Source: CALNYS01 sp942490855 (GTDB lineage Bacteria; Planctomycetota; Phycisphaerae; Phycisphaerales; UBA1924). From it: DNA of 64,000 nucleotides. The stretch is from positions 124,001-188,000 of the forward strand of contig CALNYS010000001.1 of the NCBI GenBank assembly GCA_942490855.1, given 5' to 3'. This document shows, one piece after another, positions 8,660 to 17,373 of the stretch. The translations under genes were made by a program, and so were the position numbers. The notes below the pieces were generated by a model that worked only from the letters and a program-made list of their open reading frames with translations, made no database searches and had not been told where the DNA came from. Each line of letters opens with the position of its first letter. Within the stretch, counting starts at the first letter, position 1.

Positions 8660-9547
8660 TCACTGCGCGCTCGACAGCCCGCCCTCGCCCGACCGGTTCA
8701 CGAAGAACATCGTCGGCAACAGGTAGTTCGACTCGTCGTACAGGAACACGCGACCGCTCACCGTCAGCGTGACGTGATCGCCGCGCCGCGCCGCGATCCG
8801 CTCCATCTCGTCCGTCAGCGAGCAGGGCAGCAGCCCCATCGGCGGGTCCACCTCGGGGTTCTCCGGGTCGATCCCCACGTCGAACGTGAACACGGGCGCC
8901 CCGCCCGTGCCCCGGTCCACGCGCCCGCGCCGCAGCGTCACCACGCCGCCCTCGCGCTGCAGCGACAGCGGGCGACCGCCCGCGTCGTCGTTCGCCGCCG
9001 CAGCCGCCACCGTCGCCGCGTCGAGCTCGCGGATCAGCGCCTCGACCGAGACCGCGTCCTCGCCCCGCGCCTCCGTCAGAGCCGGGGGCTCGGGCGCCCC
9101 GTCCTCGCGATCGACCACATCCGCCGGGGCCTCGTCCGGCTGATCGCTCGCGACCACCCGCACGATCAACGGCAGGAAGTAGTTCAGCCCGCGCGACACG
9201 AACACCTGCCCAGACACCTCGAACACGACCGACGACTCGGCGCTCTTGGCGAGCTGCTCGATCGCCTGCGTGTTCGCGCACGGGAGCAGCGCCATCGGGC
9301 GCACCGCCGTGTCGTTCGCGCCGCGCACGAACACCGCCGCCGTCGCGCGCGACCCCAGCGGGACCACGCGGATCAGACGACCCGCGAGGTACGCGCCCTC
9401 GGGGAGCAGGGGGTACGCGCTCGCCTCAACGGCCTCGTTGGGCGCCTCGATTGTCAGGGGGGTGTGCAGCTCCGGGAGCTCGTCCTGCGCCGACGCCGCC
9501 GCCAGCGCCAGCAGCCCAAGAACCCACGCTATTGCGAGTCGCGTCAT
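8660..9547 (-). CDS. Exported protein of unknown function
   Basis: 295 residues with a clear signal peptide (MTRLAIAWVLGLLALAAASA, probable cleavage ASA-QD). The mature protein has two related halves. Each contains an MALLPC/MGLLPC motif and a VSGQVFVSRGLNYFLP / VSGRVFLYDESNYLLP motif, at roughly residues 85-135 and 240-285, so it looks like an internal duplication. I do not recognise the family. It converges with the response regulator gene, whose stop is only four bases away, and the 29 bases upstream separate it from the next minus-strand gene. Confidence 0.7.
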   Translation of the reverse strand: MTRLAIAWVLGLLALAAASAQDELPELHTPLTIEAPNEAVEASAYPLLPEGAYLAGRLIRVVPLGSRATAAVFVRGANDTAVRPMALLPCANTQAIEQLAKSAESSVVFEVSGQVFVSRGLNYFLPLIVRVVASDQPDEAPADVVDREDGAPEPPALTEARGEDAVSVEALIRELDAATVAAAAANDDAGGRPLSLQREGGVVTLRRGRVDRGTGGAPVFTFDVGIDPENPEVDPPMGLLPCSLTDEMERIAARRGDHVTLTVSGRVFLYDESNYLLPTMFFVNRSGEGGLSSAQ

Positions 9548-9576
9548 CCCTGACGCCTCCCGTCTGCGCCGCGGGC

Positions 9577-10113
9577 TCAGCCGCCCAGCAGCGCCGTGTA
9601 GTGTTCGACCACGCACGGGTCGGCGCGACCCGTCTCGTAATCACTCGGCGTCTGACCGAGATACTCTTCAGGTTTCGGGTTGTGACCCACCACCGCCGCA
9701 CCGCAGCACGGGCACACCGTCGCCTCGTCGCGACGCGGATCGTCGATCGAATAAATCTGCGAGTTCAGGATCACAGGCACCCCGTCGCCGCCGTGATCGT
9801 TCCAGCAGTACTCGACCGGGTAGAACCCCTCCGCGAGCGTCCCGCCGATCTTGATCTCGTACCACCGCGTCTCGCCCGTCAGCGGGTTCAGCACCCGCAC
9901 GCTGTTCGGCGCCACCGTCACGGCGGGCGGGCCCACCGTCGACTGCAGTCGCATCACCAGAAACACCACCACCGCGGCCGCGGCCAGCAGGAGAATGATC
10001 TTCCCGCCGACGCCGGCGAGAGCGGTGTTCAGCGTGTCGCGCCACCCGCCCTCGTCCTTGCGCGCGGCGCCCCCGGACGTTTGTTCTTCAAGGCCGTCGG
10101 TCAAGGATCGCAT
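9577..10113 (-). CDS. Single-pass membrane protein with CPCC motif
   Basis: 178 residues. One transmembrane helix near 37-55 (IILLLAAAAVVVFLVMRL) follows a 35-residue cytoplasmic tail, leaving the C-terminal domain outside. That domain carries a CPCCGAAVVGHNP motif that could bind metal or form disulfides. No family is recognised. It is in the same orientation as, and 29 bases upstream of, the exported protein at 8660-9547, so the two may be co-expressed. Confidence 0.65.
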   Translation of the reverse strand: MRSLTDGLEEQTSGGAARKDEGGWRDTLNTALAGVGGKIILLLAAAAVVVFLVMRLQSTVGPPAVTVAPNSVRVLNPLTGETRWYEIKIGGTLAEGFYPVEYCWNDHGGDGVPVILNSQIYSIDDPRRDEATVCPCCGAAVVGHNPKPEEYLGQTPSDYETGRADPCVVEHYTALLGG

Positions 10114-10177
10114 AGCTGGGCGTCGGCTCCCGGGGCAGGCAGAAGTGGCGCGAAAGACAGCCTGACTCTACCGCGCG

Positions 10178-11518
10178 TCACTCGGGGCAGGGGCCCCACG
10201 CGGCCAGAAGAATCGCAAGATCCGCCGAATCAACAGAACCTGAACCATCCAGGTCCGCCGTCGGGTGCGGGTTGCCCCACGCCGCGAGCAGCACCGCGAG
10301 ATCCGTCGAGTCCGCCGCCCCCGAGTCGTTGAAATCGCCGGGGCAGGGCTGGGCCACCGCGAGGGGCAGCTCGAAGTCCACCCACACCGCGAAGTGGTCC
10401 GCCGCCAGACCCGCCAGCAGGGACGGGGTCGTGAACGAGGCCAGCTCGCTCGGGTACGCGTTGTTCTGGATCGTGTTCGTCCGCACGATCACCTGGTGCA
10501 CCGGCGTTGCGACCGAGTCCTGCCACGCGATGTAGTCGAGCTTGCTCGAGCCGCGCGAGTCCGTGTTGCCCGTGAAGTGCTCCGCCGCGCTGTCGTACAC
10601 GCTGTCTGAACGGTCGCTGTCGGTCCCGTCCGTCCCGCCCGTGACCGCGGCCCGGGTCATCCACTCGGCCGGCCCCTTGCGCCCGTTGCTCGACTCGTCC
10701 TCGTTCCAGTCGCCGCCCCAGATCACCGCGTCGGCCGGAGCGAGCACGCTCGTGGGCTGCGCCGAGAAGATCCGGTTGTTGGGGTCGCTCACGCCCGTGC
10801 CGGCGCCGTTGTAGTGGTAGTCGATGTAGTACGCCACGTTCTGCGCCGTCTCCAGGCGGTCCGCGAGATCGCTCGCGGACCCGCCCGCCTTCAGGTGCGC
10901 GTTCCCCGCCACAAGATCGCCCTCGTACACCTCGTCGGGGAGGTCGATCTCGCAGAACTGGAACCCGCGGATCCCGCTGCCCCCGCCCGGCGCGTACGCG
11001 TCGGCGATCGAGAACCAGTTGTTCGTCACCGCGATCCCGCTCCCGTTGATGTCCGCGAACGGGTACCGGCTCAGCACGATGTTCCGGTTGAACCCGTCGT
11101 CCGTCGTGCTCACCGCCACGTACGGGTAATCCAGCGACGGGTCCCACATCTGGATGAACGAACCCACCGTCCCGCCGCGGTACGGGTCCGCCCCGCCGTG
11201 CACCAGCAGCTCGACGACCGCCTCCATGGTCGCGACCGAGTCGATCGAGCCGCCCGACACGTCGCCGTTGCCGGAGTTGTCCGCCGTCTCCTGCAGCACC
11301 AGCACGTCCGGCTTCACCGCCGCGATGATCCGCGCGATCCCGTTCCACCCGTTAAACGAGTCCGTCTTCGTCGCGCTCGAGCAGATCCCGTCCTCGACGT
11401 TCCACGTCATGAACCGGAGGTGCGCCGGGTCGTCCTTGCTCCAATCGCCGTTGTCCGGGTCGTAGGCAAGGGCGCCGCCCGCGAGAGCGAGCGTCAGGGC
11501 GGTCGTCAAAGTGCGCAT
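10178..11518 (-). CDS. Secreted endonuclease/exonuclease/phosphatase-family protein with GC-type dockerin
   Basis: 446 residues with a signal peptide (MRTLTTALTLALAGGALA). The body (about 30-390) is an EEP-fold domain with RFMTWNVEDG, VLVLQETAD, VIWGGDWNED and the catalytic-type ADHFAVWVDF near its end. These enzymes cleave phosphodiester bonds in nucleic acids or phosphorylated substrates with Mg2+. The last 50 residues are two calcium-loop-like repeats, GDFNDSGAADSTDLAVLL and ADLDGSGSVDSADLAILL, each ending in AAWG, which is the 'GC-type dockerin' tail of Phycisphaerae. Its likely role is surface or complex anchoring. The substrate is unknown. Confidence 0.87.
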   Translation of the reverse strand: MRTLTTALTLALAGGALAYDPDNGDWSKDDPAHLRFMTWNVEDGICSSATKTDSFNGWNGIARIIAAVKPDVLVLQETADNSGNGDVSGGSIDSVATMEAVVELLVHGGADPYRGGTVGSFIQMWDPSLDYPYVAVSTTDDGFNRNIVLSRYPFADINGSGIAVTNNWFSIADAYAPGGGSGIRGFQFCEIDLPDEVYEGDLVAGNAHLKAGGSASDLADRLETAQNVAYYIDYHYNGAGTGVSDPNNRIFSAQPTSVLAPADAVIWGGDWNEDESSNGRKGPAEWMTRAAVTGGTDGTDSDRSDSVYDSAAEHFTGNTDSRGSSKLDYIAWQDSVATPVHQVIVRTNTIQNNAYPSELASFTTPSLLAGLAADHFAVWVDFELPLAVAQPCPGDFNDSGAADSTDLAVLLAAWGNPHPTADLDGSGSVDSADLAILLAAWGPCPE

Positions 11519-11542
11519 CGGGGATCCTCCTCGTATGAAGCA

Positions 11543-11570
11543 ACGCCCCCGGCCTTCCGACCAGGGGCGT
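11543..11570 (-). terminator. Hairpin after the dockerin protein gene at 11603
   Basis: ACGCCCCC and AGGGGCGT pair over about seven bases with a 12-base loop, just downstream of the minus-strand gene ending at 11603. There is no run of T, so this is at best a weak intrinsic terminator or a processing hairpin. Confidence 0.3.
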
Positions 11571-11602
11571 AGCGCTGTCAGTCTGTCATGTGCGACGGAC
11601 GG

Positions 11603-13762
11603 TTACGGGCAGTCGCCCCACGCCGCCAGCAGCACCGCGAGGTCGCCCGAGTCAACCACGCCCGAACCGTCGAGGTTCGCCTGCGCGTCCATCGTGCCCC
11701 AGGCCGCCAGCAGGATCGCCAGGTCGCCCGAGTCCACCGTGCCCGAGCCGTCGAAGTCCGCGACGCACTCGGGAGCCACGACGCCCTCGTTCGGGGCGAT
11801 GTACAGAAGCACGTTGTACGCCTCGTCGATCGTCGTCGGGTCCGTCTTGGTGTTGATCGTGAAGTCGCCGTCGTTGTCGACGTCGTACGTGATGCTCGTG
11901 GCCACGATCACGCCCGCCGTCGAGCGGGGGTCGGCCGGGTCGATCGTCGACGGGTCGATGTCGCCCCACGTGTTCTGCTTCACGTTCGAGGACCAGAACG
12001 TCCCGGAGCCCACCGAGTTGGAGTCCACGATCTGGAACCCGAACACGCGGTAGTTCAGCCCGGTGTTCTGCGACTCAAAGATGTCGAAGAAAGAGATGAC
12101 CTTCTCGAGACGGAAGCCGAAGCCGCCGTTGACGTCCGGCTGGTACACGCCGCGGAGCAGCGTGGAGTTGATGAACGTGCCGCCCTTTCCGTCGTCGAAA
12201 GCGACGGGAGCGACAAACCACAAGTTGCCCGAGCCGTCGAACGCGACGCCCGAGATCGAGGGGCCGGCGTTGAAGATCGGGTCGAGCTCGTTGTACGTGC
12301 GCAGCTCGCCGATCTCAGCGCCCATGCCGTCGTACACCGGCTTACCGGCCACGCTTAGCGGGTCCATGCCCGTCACGTCGATATCAACGTACGCGCCGAT
12401 GCCCCACTCGACCGTGCCCGCAGGGTCGGACGAATCAAAGCGCCCAACGACGACCGCGTTGAACGGGTCCTGGTCCCCCGAGTTGCTGATGTACGACACG
12501 CCGGCCACGAGACCGCGACCCTGGGCGTCGCGGCCCAACGCGACAGTGCCGTTGCCGCCCTGACGCGGAACCTGGCTGTGGTAGTGATCGAGGTCCCCGA
12601 CCGAGCCAATCGCGGCGCCGACCGTGTACGACTCGAAAGAGTCGTCGATCGTGCCGACGGGGTACGTCAGCTCGACAGGCGAGCCTGCCACGTTGCCGTT
12701 GGCGTCGAGCGAGTACACGTTAAAGCGGTTCGTCGCGCCGCCGCCATCGCGACCGATGTGCCCGCCCGTTGCAACGCCGCCGTTGCCGAGCAGGTCGGTG
12801 CGATAAGTGGCGAGCGTGCCGCGCTGGTCAACGGAAGCCAGGTGCGAAGCGGTCTCGGTGACCACGCCGGCCGAACTCTCGTGCGCGTGCGTCGAATTGA
12901 ACGACAAGCCGACGAATACCGGGCGACCGGCAACGTCCGCGGGGATGTTCCCGGGAACGGAGAAGGTGTCGGCGCTGGAGTTGATGAGATGGTCCGACGC
13001 GCCAGCGTCCGACGCGCCAGCGCCGCTGATGACGTTCTGCGCATTGGCCGTGCGGTTCAGCAGGTCAACCCGGTAGATGTTGTTACCGACGATCGGGCTC
13101 GAGCCCGAAGCGCCGAAGTTGTCGCTACGGAAGTAGTAGTAGCCCTCGGCGTCCGCCGTGCCGGTGGAGACGCCGCCGTTGTTCTGCGTGCTGTCGGGGC
13201 CGCTGGTCGCGACGATGTGACGCGACACGTACAGGCGGCTCGGGTTGTTGAAGTCGTACTGCACGAGGCCGGCGATCGCCGCGTTGTGCGAGACCATCGC
13301 GTCCGTCGTCGCGAACTCACTCAGGCCCGCCACGAACTGGCGGATATCACCCTCGGCGTTCGGCTCGATGAGCTGGCCGCCCGAGTTCGGCGGAAGGCCT
13401 TTGTCGGTGATGAGGTTCACGCCGCCGCCCGGCATATCCCAGAACAGGTAACCCATCTCCGCGAAGCTGCCCACAACCTGTTCGGTCGCGCTGATGGTCT
13501 GCGCGCTTGTCAGGGAGCTGAAGAAAGCGGTGGAGCTCTTGCTCGTCTTGAGCAGCGGCGCCACGCCGAACGCCGCGCCGCCCGAAGTCGTAAACGGCGT
13601 CAGGTCAACCACGAAGTTGGTGTGCTGGCTGGCCGGGGCCCACGGGTCGAGGCCATCGCCCACGAAGGCGCCCGAGAGCTGCGAGACGCTGTCCTGCGCG
13701 AACGCGGGAACAGCGAAACCAGCCGCGGCGATCGCCACAGCGAGGGTCATCTTGGTCTTCAT
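11603..13762 (-). CDS. Large secreted protein with C-terminal GC-type dockerin
   Basis: 719 residues with a signal peptide (MKTKMTLAVAIAAAGFAVPAFA) and an AGGAG Shine-Dalgarno. The body is Gly/Asn/Asp-rich and beta-like with no recognised catalytic motif; segments such as ISGVAFDGSGNLWFVAP recall beta-propeller blades. The C-terminus (about 660-719) has the paired motifs ADFDGSGTVDSGDLAILL and ANLDGSGVVDSGDLAVLL, each followed by AAWG, like the neighbour at 10178-11518. The product is probably secreted and anchored by the dockerin. Codon composition is less GC-extreme than the neighbours, as expected for a Ser/Thr/Asn-rich protein. Confidence 0.85.
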   Translation of the reverse strand: MKTKMTLAVAIAAAGFAVPAFAQDSVSQLSGAFVGDGLDPWAPASQHTNFVVDLTPFTTSGGAAFGVAPLLKTSKSSTAFFSSLTSAQTISATEQVVGSFAEMGYLFWDMPGGGVNLITDKGLPPNSGGQLIEPNAEGDIRQFVAGLSEFATTDAMVSHNAAIAGLVQYDFNNPSRLYVSRHIVATSGPDSTQNNGGVSTGTADAEGYYYFRSDNFGASGSSPIVGNNIYRVDLLNRTANAQNVISGAGASDAGASDHLINSSADTFSVPGNIPADVAGRPVFVGLSFNSTHAHESSAGVVTETASHLASVDQRGTLATYRTDLLGNGGVATGGHIGRDGGGATNRFNVYSLDANGNVAGSPVELTYPVGTIDDSFESYTVGAAIGSVGDLDHYHSQVPRQGGNGTVALGRDAQGRGLVAGVSYISNSGDQDPFNAVVVGRFDSSDPAGTVEWGIGAYVDIDVTGMDPLSVAGKPVYDGMGAEIGELRTYNELDPIFNAGPSISGVAFDGSGNLWFVAPVAFDDGKGGTFINSTLLRGVYQPDVNGGFGFRLEKVISFFDIFESQNTGLNYRVFGFQIVDSNSVGSGTFWSSNVKQNTWGDIDPSTIDPADPRSTAGVIVATSITYDVDNDGDFTINTKTDPTTIDEAYNVLLYIAPNEGVVAPECVADFDGSGTVDSGDLAILLAAWGTMDAQANLDGSGVVDSGDLAVLLAAWGDCP

Positions 13763-13873
13763 CTCTCTCTTCTCCTCCCCCGGAAAGCGGGGGTCTCTCG
13801 TTCTCGGAACTGGGAGTGACGTAACAGAGTGAACACCGACAACGCACGCACGCGCCGCCCGTGATCGATGCGA

Positions 13874-15040
13874 TCAGTACATGGTGACGCGAGCGATAAA
13901 CGCGTGCGCCCCCTCGGCCCGCTCCTCGTACTCGTGACGAAGAATCTCGGGGATGTCAGTCAGCCCGAGCGTCGTGCCCGAGGGGAACCAGTTGTCGGGG
14001 CGACGGAACTCGCCGGCCGGCCCGCCGTCAACCGTCTTCACCGAGCCGTCGAACGACAGCGCGTTCGCGCGAGGGTTGCCGTCGTTCCCGCTCAGGTGAC
14101 GGAACGCCACCGGCGTGAAGTTCTGCCCCGTCACGAACGACCCGATCGGCCACGCACGCGACACGCCAGCCGCGTTCCCTTCGCTCGACCACGCGCCCGT
14201 GTCCGCGAACGCCCCGCCGAGGCTCGCCCCCGCCAGCACGTCGTGGTCCAGGGCCGCGAGATCAGCGCGCATGTACCGGGCGCCGTCCGCCATCACGTAC
14301 TTCTTGCTCAGCACGCTCCCGACGCGGTCCAGACGCGGGCGGTACGCCGAGTTCGGGTTGCCCACCGACTTGCCGGGGAGCCACCCCGTGTGCGACGGGC
14401 TCTTGTACATCGTCGTCGAACCGCCCCAGTAGGACTCCGAACGCTGCGCCCAGCGGGGGGTGTTCCCCGTCCCGCCCTGGCCCCACCACATGAACTCCAC
14501 CGCCGCCGCGTAGCTCATCGCCTGCTGCGGCTGGAACGCCGTGCCAGAGATGCCCGTGGGCTGCGCCGCGCCATCGTGGGGGAGCGAGATGTTGTGGTTC
14601 GCCGGGCACGCGAAGACGCCCGCCGCGCCGCCGCTCGTGCCACGCTCGCCCACGCCGTTGAGCAGCGCGAACCGCTCGTCGCGCTTGTCCGATCGCCCGA
14701 CCTCCATGTAGTCAAACGCCAGCGCGCCCGCCCAGTCAAAGGGCTGCGTCGCGCTCCCGCCGACGTCCAGCGCCAGGCCCTGGTCGGGCTGCGTCATCAG
14801 CGTCTGCCCGATCGTCCCAGGCGACGGGATGTAGTCGTTGTTGTCCGCCGCGAACGTCAGCCACCCGGTCCCGATCGCCTTCAGGTTCGTCCCGCACACC
14901 ACCAGGTGCGCAGCCGAACGCGCCGAACCCAGCGCGGGAAGCAGCATGCCGATCAGTAGGGCGATGATCGAGATCACCACAAGCAACTCGACCAGCGTGA
15001 AAGCTCGGACGGTGCGGCTGAGAGAACGTCCTGAACGCAT
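13874..15040 (-). CDS. Type II/IV prepilin-like protein (DUF1559-like)
   Basis: 388 residues. The N-terminus MRSGRSLSRTVRAFTLVELL carries the prepilin processing site A-FTLVE, followed by a hydrophobic helix (VVISIIALLIGMLLPAL), as in type II secretion pseudopilins. The globular part contains a FACPANHNIS segment and near the end ALSFDGSVKTVDGGP, which resembles the H-x-DG signature of planctomycete DUF1559 prepilins, although the His-to-DG distance is longer here. An AGGAG Shine-Dalgarno lies eight bases before the ATG at 15040. The product is probably processed by a prepilin peptidase and held at the inner membrane. Such genes are highly multiplied in this phylum. Confidence 0.88.
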   Translation of the reverse strand: MRSGRSLSRTVRAFTLVELLVVISIIALLIGMLLPALGSARSAAHLVVCGTNLKAIGTGWLTFAADNNDYIPSPGTIGQTLMTQPDQGLALDVGGSATQPFDWAGALAFDYMEVGRSDKRDERFALLNGVGERGTSGGAAGVFACPANHNISLPHDGAAQPTGISGTAFQPQQAMSYAAAVEFMWWGQGGTGNTPRWAQRSESYWGGSTTMYKSPSHTGWLPGKSVGNPNSAYRPRLDRVGSVLSKKYVMADGARYMRADLAALDHDVLAGASLGGAFADTGAWSSEGNAAGVSRAWPIGSFVTGQNFTPVAFRHLSGNDGNPRANALSFDGSVKTVDGGPAGEFRRPDNWFPSGTTLGLTDIPEILRHEYEERAEGAHAFIARVTMY

Positions 15041-15299
15041 CGTGCACTCCTTTGACGGGGCGTTCGCGAGAGCGAAGCGTGGGAGAGATGTCTTGGCGAC
15101 CCGCGGGCGGAACTCATCGGAGCAGAGGGGCCGTGATGGGTCCAGAGTGTACCCAGACAAGGGGGAAATTCGACCCCGCGGACTGTAAACATTGTGTGAA
15201 CGATACGCCCGCAGGCCCCGCCCAACTGGCGGCCCATTCCACGGCGCGGTACACCTCCCGCCCGCCCATGCAGGCCGGGAACGGGCAGGACGGGGCAGC

Positions 15300-17018
15300 G
15301 TGAAGCAGCGAACCTTTATCCAGTACGCCTCGCTTGCCTCGATCCTCGTTCTTCTCGGGCTCGCGCTCATCTACCCCATCTGGCTCACCGTCCGAGGCGG
15401 CTTCGCCGAGGACATCGCGACGGGCCAAGGGTTTACGCTCGAGCACATCGCCCTCGTCTTCCAGGACCCCGTCCTCCGCGAAGGACTTTTCAATTCCTTC
15501 CAGATCGCCCTCTGGACCACCCTCCTCTCCTTCCTCATCGGGCTCCCCCTCGCCCTCCTGACCGCGCGCTACGAGTTCCCACTCAAGGGGCTCTGGTCCG
15601 CCGCCGTCCTCGTCCCGCTCATCCTCCCGCCCTTCGTCGGCGCCATCGGGCTCCGCGCCATCCTCGGCCGCTCCGGCGCCCTCAACACCCTCCTCGGGAC
15701 CGAGCTCGACATCCTGGGCGAGGCCCGCATGCTCGGCGTCGTCGTCGCACTCGCCCTGCACCTCTACCCCATCGTCTACCTCAACGCGACCGCCGCCCTC
15801 GCCAACCTCGACCCCGCCCTCGACGAGGCCGCCGACACCCTCGGCGCCGGCCCCCTGCGCCGTCTCCTCAGCATCACACTCCCCCTCATCCGACCCGGCC
15901 TCTTCGCCGGCGGAACCGTCGTCTTCATCTGGTCCTTCACCGAGCTCGGCACGCCCCTCGTCTTCGACGTCTCCAAGGTCACCGCCGTCCAGATCTTCCA
16001 GGGCGTCAAAGAGATGGACGCCTCGCAGGAACCCTACGCCCTCACCGCCGTCATGCTCGCCGCCGCGATCCTCTTCTACGTCGTCGGCAAGCTCGCCTTC
16101 GGGCGCGCCCACCAGGCCGGCTCCATGAAAGCCTTCCGCGGTTCCTCCGCCACCCGCCTCTCGCCGCTCGCCGGTCTCCTCGCCACGAGCGCCTTCGCCG
16201 CCGTCACCCTCGCCGCGCTCCTCCCGCACCTCGGCGTCATCTTCGAGGCCTTCGCCGCCCCCGGCTCCTGGTACAAGTCCGTCCTCCCCACCCGCTGGAC
16301 GACCCACAACGTCGAGCTCGCCCTCGGGCACCCCCTCGCCTTCAACTCCATCGTCAACAGCCTCTACCTCGCCTTCACCGCCGCCGCGCTCGACATCGGC
16401 ATCGGCCTCGCCGCCGCCTACATCATCGTCCGCACCAAGATCCGCGGACGCGCCCTCCTCGACGCCCTCACCATGCTCCCCCTCGCCGTCCCCGGCCTCG
16501 TCATGGCCTTCGGATACGTCGCCCTGACCCTCCGCTGGCCCTTCGGCCCCGGCGACCCCCTCCACGGCGTCATCGACGTCGTCGGCGCCACCCCCAACCC
16601 CGTGCCGCTCCTCATCATCGCCTACGCCGTCCGCCGGCTCCCCTACGTCGTCCGCGCCGGCGTCGCCGGCCTCCAGCAGGTCACCCCCGAGCTCGAAGAG
16701 GCCTCCGCCTCCCTGGGCGCCAGCGGCGCGACCACCCTCCGCCGCGTCATCATCCCCCTCATCGCCGCCAACCTCATCGCCGGCGGACTCCTCGCCTTCG
16801 CCTTCGCCATGCTCGAGGTCAGCGACTCGCTCATCCTCGCCCAGCAGGAAAAGCACTACCCCATCACCAAAGCCATCCTCGCCTTCTCCGAACGCCTCGG
16901 CGACGGCCCCGGCATCGCCTCCGGCATGGGCCTCTGGGGCATGGCCCTCCTCACCGTCACCCTCGTAGGCGTCAGCGCCCTCCTCGGGAAGAAGCTCGGC
17001 TCCGTCTTCCGCGTCTAA
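15300..17018 (+). CDS. Fused iron-type ABC transporter permease
   Basis: 572 residues from GTG (VKQRTFIQYASL). Two homologous permease halves, each with about six membrane helices, are joined in one chain, as in FbpB-type ferric iron permeases. Each half has an EAA loop: EAADTLGAGPLRRLLSITLP near residue 177 and EASASLGASGATTLRRVIIP near 467. No ATPase or binding protein gene is adjacent. The solute-binding protein at 34526-36010 is of the matching type and could be its partner. Substrate (iron or another oxyanion/metal) is inferred from family resemblance only. Confidence 0.88.
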   Translation: MKQRTFIQYASLASILVLLGLALIYPIWLTVRGGFAEDIATGQGFTLEHIALVFQDPVLREGLFNSFQIALWTTLLSFLIGLPLALLTARYEFPLKGLWSAAVLVPLILPPFVGAIGLRAILGRSGALNTLLGTELDILGEARMLGVVVALALHLYPIVYLNATAALANLDPALDEAADTLGAGPLRRLLSITLPLIRPGLFAGGTVVFIWSFTELGTPLVFDVSKVTAVQIFQGVKEMDASQEPYALTAVMLAAAILFYVVGKLAFGRAHQAGSMKAFRGSSATRLSPLAGLLATSAFAAVTLAALLPHLGVIFEAFAAPGSWYKSVLPTRWTTHNVELALGHPLAFNSIVNSLYLAFTAAALDIGIGLAAAYIIVRTKIRGRALLDALTMLPLAVPGLVMAFGYVALTLRWPFGPGDPLHGVIDVVGATPNPVPLLIIAYAVRRLPYVVRAGVAGLQQVTPELEEASASLGASGATTLRRVIIPLIAANLIAGGLLAFAFAMLEVSDSLILAQQEKHYPITKAILAFSERLGDGPGIASGMGLWGMALLTVTLVGVSALLGKKLGSVFRV

Positions 17019-17054
17019 CTCCCCAAGCCGAGGGATCCAAATCCCTCGGTCCGC

Positions 17055-17290
17055 ACCCTCTCCCACCGGGAGAGGGCCGGGGTGAGGGGACCCAGCCCAA
17101 CGCGAGCGAAGCGAGCATCCCATTCCACCCTCGCCCCATCTCCGATGGGGAGAGGGCAGGGTGAGGGGCCAAACCAAAAACGAGCGCAGCGAGCACCATC
17201 ACCTCCGCCTCCCTCTCCCCCGGGGAGAGGGCCGGGGTGAGGGCTCCCCCTCCGTTCCCCCTCTCCCCGAGGGAGAGGGGCAGGGGGAGA
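17055..17290 (+). repeat. Cluster of four CCCTCTCCC/GGGAGAGGG hairpin repeats
   Basis: This fills the 355-base gap between the permease and the DUF1579-like gene. Four imperfect copies (about 17055-17090, 17131-17168, 17208-17248, 17252-17290) each form a hairpin and are mostly followed by CCGGGGTGAGGG. Between copies lie GAGCGCAGCGAGC-type inverted repeats. The same units recur in most other long gaps of the window. I see no gene here. Confidence 0.85.
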
Positions 17291-17373
17291 GGGAGCGAAT
17301 CCATGCCCCCGGAACCCCGCCCCCGCCCCGCACGAACAACCAAGCCCACAGACGCCCCCCGCGGAGCCCCGCC

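Noticed and set aside
15114..17177. Long minus-strand open frame of 687 codons
   Set aside because: It is antisense to the ABC permease and the repeats, very Gly/Glu-rich without motifs, and typical of shadow frames in GC-rich genes.
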